NCBI RefSeq assembly: GCF_050624435.1
Contig: NC_134547.1
Coordinates: forward strand, 27,611,374 to 27,675,373
Length of the DNA: 64,000 bases
Direction: 5' to 3'
Source: Tenrec ecaudatus
Taxonomy: Eukaryota > Chordata > Mammalia > Afrosoricida > Tenrecidae
A model generated the notes under the pieces. The model searched no databases. It worked only from the letters and a program-made list of their open reading frames with translations, and was not told the origin of the DNA. How positions within the stretch are numbered: the stretch's first letter is position 1; every line of letters begins with the position of its first letter. The position numbers were made by a program, and so were the translations under genes. Below are positions 61,101-64,000 of this stretch, piece after piece.

Positions 61101-61266
61101 CTAGCCCAAGCCTGGGGAAGCCCTAGCCTAAGCCTAGGTGAGCCCTAGCCTAAGCCTAGGGGAGCCCTAGCCTAAACCTAAGACTAGGGGAGACCTAGCC
61201 TAATCCTAGGGGAGCCCTGGCCTAAGCCTAGGTGATCCCTGGCCTAAGCCTAGGGGAGCCCTGGCC
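58135..61266 (+). repeat. higher-order repeat unit, 3,132 bp (internal deletion)
   Basis: Follows the 54150 unit. Near 58580 it jumps from the GAATAGGGGAGCCCTGG region directly to the GCCATGGGGAGCC region, omitting about 0.9-1.1 kb of markers. From there it follows the same order to the next TATACCGAGG variant at 61267. Confidence 0.75.
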
Positions 61267-61679
61267 TATACCGAGGGGAGCCCTGGCCTATGCCGAGGGG
61301 AGCCTTGGCCTAATCCTAGGGGAGCTCTAGCCTAAGCCTAAACCTAAGGGAGCCCTAGCCTAAGCATAGGGGAACCCTAGCCTAAGCCTAAGCCTAGGGG
61401 AGCCCTAGCCTAAGCCTAGGGGAGCCCTAGCCTAAGCCTAGGGGAGCCCTAGCCTAAGCCAAGGAGAGCCGTATCCTAATCCTAGGCCTAGGGAGCCCAA
61501 ACATAAGCCTAGGGGAGCCCTAGCCTAAACCTAAGCCTAGGGGAACCCTAGCCTAAGCCTAGGGGAGCCCTGGCATAAGAATAGGGGATCCATGGCCTAA
61601 GCCTAGGGGAGCCCTGGCCTAAGCCTAGGGGAGCCCTGGCCTAAGAATAGGGGAGCCCTGGCCTAAGCCTAGGGGAACC

Positions 61680-64000
61680 CTAGCCTAAGTCTAGGGGAGC
61701 CCTAGCCTAAGCCTAGGGGAGCCCTAGCCTAAGTCTTGGGGAGCCCTGGCCTAAGCCTAGGGGAGGCCTAGCCTAAGCCTAGGGGAGCCCTAGCCTAAGC
61801 CTAGGGGAGCCCAAGCCTAAGCCTAAGCTTAGGGGACCCCCAGCCTAAGCCTAGGGGAGCGCTAGCCTAAGCGTAAGCCTGGGGAGCCCTAGGCTAAGTC
61901 TAGGGGAGACCTAGTCTAAACCTAAGCCTAGGGGATCCCAAGCCTAAGCCTAGAGGAGCCCTAGCCTAAGCCTAAGGCTAGGGGAGCCCAGCCTAAGCCT
62001 AGGGGAGCTCTAGCCTAAGCTTAAACTTAGGTGAGCCCTAGCCTAAGCCTAGGGGAGCCCTAGCCTAAGATTAGGGTAGCCCTAGCCTAAGTCTAGGGGA
62101 GCCCAGGCCCAAGCCTAGGGGAGCCCTGGCCTAAGCCTAGGGGAGCCCTGGCCTAAGCATAGGGGAGCCCTGGCCTAAGCCTAGGGGAGCCATGGCCTAA
62201 GCTTCGGGGAGCCCTGGCCTAATACTAGGGGAGCCCTAGCCTAAGCCTAGGGGAGCCCTAACCTAAGCCTAAGCCTAGGGGAGCCCTAGCCTATGCCTAG
62301 GAGAGCCCTAGCCTAAGCCTAGGGGAGCCCTAGCCTAAGACTAGGGTAGCCCTAGCTTAAGCCTAGGGGAGCCCTAGGCAAAGCCTTGGGGAGCCCCAGG
62401 CTAAGCCTAGGGGAGCCCTAGCCTAAGCCTAGGGGAGCCCTAGCCTAAGTCTTGGGGAGCCCTAGCCTAAGCTTAGGGGAGGCCTAGCCTAAGCCTAGGG
62501 GAGCCCTAGCCTAAGCCTAGGGGAGCCCTAGCCTAAGCCTAAGCTTAGGGGACCCCTAGCCTAAGCCTAGGGGAGTCCTAGCCTAAGCTTAAGCCTAGGG
62601 GAGCCCTAGGCTAAGCCTAGGGGAGACCTAGTCTAAACCTAAGCCTAGGGGATCCCTAGCCTAAGCCTAGGGGAGCCCTAGCCTAAGCCTAGGGGAGCCC
62701 TAGCCTAAGCCTAGGGGAGCCCTAGCCTAAGCCTAAGCCTAGGGGAGCCATAGCTTAAGCCTAATGGAGCTGTAGCCTAAGCCTAGGTTAGCCCTAGCCT
62801 AAGCCTAGGGGAGCCCTAGCCTAAGCCTTGGGGGCCCTAGCCAAGCCTAGTGGAGCCCTAGCCTAAACCTAGGGGAGCCCTAGCCTAAGCCAAGGGGAGC
62901 CCTAGCCTAAACCTAGGGGAGGCCTAGCCTGAGCCTAGGGGAGCCCTAGCCTAAGCCTAGGGGAGACCTAGCCTAAGCCTAGGGTAGCCCTAGCCTAAGC
63001 CTAGGGGAGGCCTAGCCTAAGCCTAGGGGAGCCCTAGCCTAAGACTAAGCCTAGGTGAGCCCTAGGCTAAGCCTAGGGGAGACCTAGTCTAAACCTAAGC
63101 CTAGGGGATCCCTAGCCTAAGCCTAGGGGAGGCCTAGCCTAAGCCTTGGGGAGCCCTAGCCTAAGCCTAGGGGAGCCCTAGCCTAAGCCTAGGGGAGCCC
63201 TAGCCTAAGCCTAAGCCTAGGGGAACCGTAGCTTAAGCCTAGGGGAGCCTTAGCGTAAGCCTAGGTGAGCCCTAGCCTAAGTCTAGGGGGCCCTAGCCTA
63301 AGTCTAGTGGAGCCCTAGCCTAAACCTAGGGGAGCCCTGGCCTAAGCCTAGGGGAGCTTTGGCTTAAGCCAAGGGGAGCCCTGGCGTAAGCCTAGGGGAG
63401 CCCTAGCCTAAGCCTAGGGGAGCCCCAACCTAAGCTTAGGGGAGCCCTAGCCTAAGCCTAGGGGAGCCCTACCCTAAGCCTAGGGGACCCCTGCCCTAAG
63501 CCTAAGGGAGCCCTGGTCTATGCCTAGGGGAGCCCTAGCCTAAACCTAAACCTAAGGGTGCCCTAGCCTAAGCCGAGGGGAGCCCTAGCCTAAGCGTAAG
63601 CCTAGGAGAGCCCTAGCTTAAGCCAAAGCCTAGGGGAGCCCTAGCCTAAGCCTAGGGGAGCCCTAGCCTAAGCCTAGGGGAGCCCTAGCCTAAGCCTAGG
63701 GGAGCCCTAGCCTAAGCCTAAGCTTAGGGGACCCCTAGCCTAAGCCTAGGGGAGTCCTAGCCTAAGCTTAAGCCTAGGGGAGCCCTAGGCTAAGCCTAGG
63801 GGAGACCTAGTCTAAACCTAAGCCTAGGGGATCCCTAGCCTAAGCCTAGGGGAGCCCTAGCCTAAGCCTAGGGGAGCCCTAGCCTAAGCCTAGGGGAGCC
63901 CTAGCCTAAGCCTAAGCCTAGGGGAGCCATAGCTTAAGCCTAGGGGAGCTGTAGCCTAAGCCTAGGTGAGCCCTAGCCTAAGCCTAGGGGAGCCCTAGCC
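61680..64000 (+). repeat. second higher-order type recurs, with ~1.18-kb duplication
   Basis: The second-type markers of 24030-25450 return here. Within it, the AAGCTTAGGGGACCCCTAGC block at 62541 recurs at 63720 (offset 1,179 bp) with its downstream series GGAGACCTAGTCTAAACC, GGGGATCCCTAGCC and GGGGAGCTGTAGCC. The array continues past the window edge. Confidence 0.75.

Larger units (their letters stand above)
22546..64000 (+). repeat. 22-bp satellite array with higher-order structure
   Basis: About 41.5 kb of one tandem satellite, running off the window. The commonest monomer is 22 bp, read as CCTAAG then CCTAGG then GGAG then CCCTAG. Frequent 28-bp variants carry one extra CCTAAG hexamer, and some are 21 or 27 bp. 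This gives very roughly 1,800 monomers. Each contains CTAGGG, GAG, CCCTAG, an inverted repeat with a 3-base loop. Common variants are CTGG for CTAG in the last hexamer and AAGG or GAGG for TAGG. The usual monomer has no CpG. TAA and TAG stops fall in all frames, so there is no coding potential. No transposon interrupts the 41 kb. Such an array suggests pericentromeric, centromeric or subtelomeric heterochromatin; which one cannot be told from sequence. Confidence 0.97.

Noticed and set aside
22546..64000. CRISPR-like array of short regularly spaced repeats
   Set aside because: There are no unique spacers; the whole unit is repeated. The host is a mammal, so this is a satellite.
22546..64000. 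Chromosome end (true telomere)
   Set aside because: No run of TTAGGG/CCCTAA is present. Only degenerate related hexamers occur, and higher-order structure of this kind fits internal heterochromatin.
22546..64000. CENP-B box
   Set aside because: The consensus monomer has no CpG and no variant I saw fits the TTCG....A..CGGG pattern, so I do not claim a CENP-B-dependent centromere.
22546..64000. Repeat-protein coding potential
   Set aside because: Monomer length is not a multiple of three and TAG/TAA stops occur in every frame on both strands; no open frame of even 60 codons exists in the array.

Overview
This is a mammalian nuclear window, almost certainly from an afrotherian (elephant, hyrax, tenrec, golden mole or aardvark lineage; I cannot say which). 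The evidence is several AfroSINE copies and many L1 3' ends of the type ending in 'gtatgagcccctaataaaatgatt'. It has two parts that do not grade into each other. Positions 1-22445 are the 3' end of one protein-coding gene on the + strand, heavily invaded by transposons. After a 100-N assembly gap (22446-22545), positions 22546-64000 are one uninterrupted satellite array that runs off the right edge.

The gene is the end of NINL (ninein-like protein, a centrosomal coiled-coil protein). Four phase-0 exons are visible (1-68, 7863-8021, 11763-11876, 20609-20800). All are open, have correct AG/GT splice borders where visible, and end in a normal stop codon. From what I remember of human NINL, about 85 residues that should lie between the second and third exons are absent from the intervening 3.7 kb. 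Because every junction is phase 0, the frame survives this loss.

The introns are a layered transposon record. An old L1 (fragments about 1230-1371 and 3939-5480) was interrupted by a 2.57-kb 5'-truncated L1 with a clear target-site duplication, and that L1 was itself hit by a 76-bp L1 3'-tail fragment. A second L1 (about 8240-10180) carries a 171-bp tail fragment. Another truncated L1 (17722-18982) has a 14-bp target-site duplication. Other elements are L1 3' UTR pieces of a second type in both orientations, an older L1M-type fragment, a MER5A hAT element, a full-length but dead mariner (12471-13727, both terminal inverted repeats recognisable) and several AfroSINEs.

The satellite has a 22-bp monomer that reads as three hexamers and a tetramer: CCTAAG, CCTAGG, GGAG, CCCTAG. 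Each monomer contains the inverted repeat CTAGGG-GAG-CCCTAG, and the hexamers lie one or two changes from a rotated telomeric repeat. Extra CCTAAG hexamers give 28-bp variants. Marker variants recur in a fixed order, which shows a higher-order repeat of about 3.1-4.0 kb, overlaid by younger tandem duplications of about 1.0, 1.2, 1.4 and 3.06 kb. The array has no genes and is stop-rich in all frames. I regard this layered satellite, lying beside NINL (a gene that is also near a centromere in human), as the most interesting content of the window.
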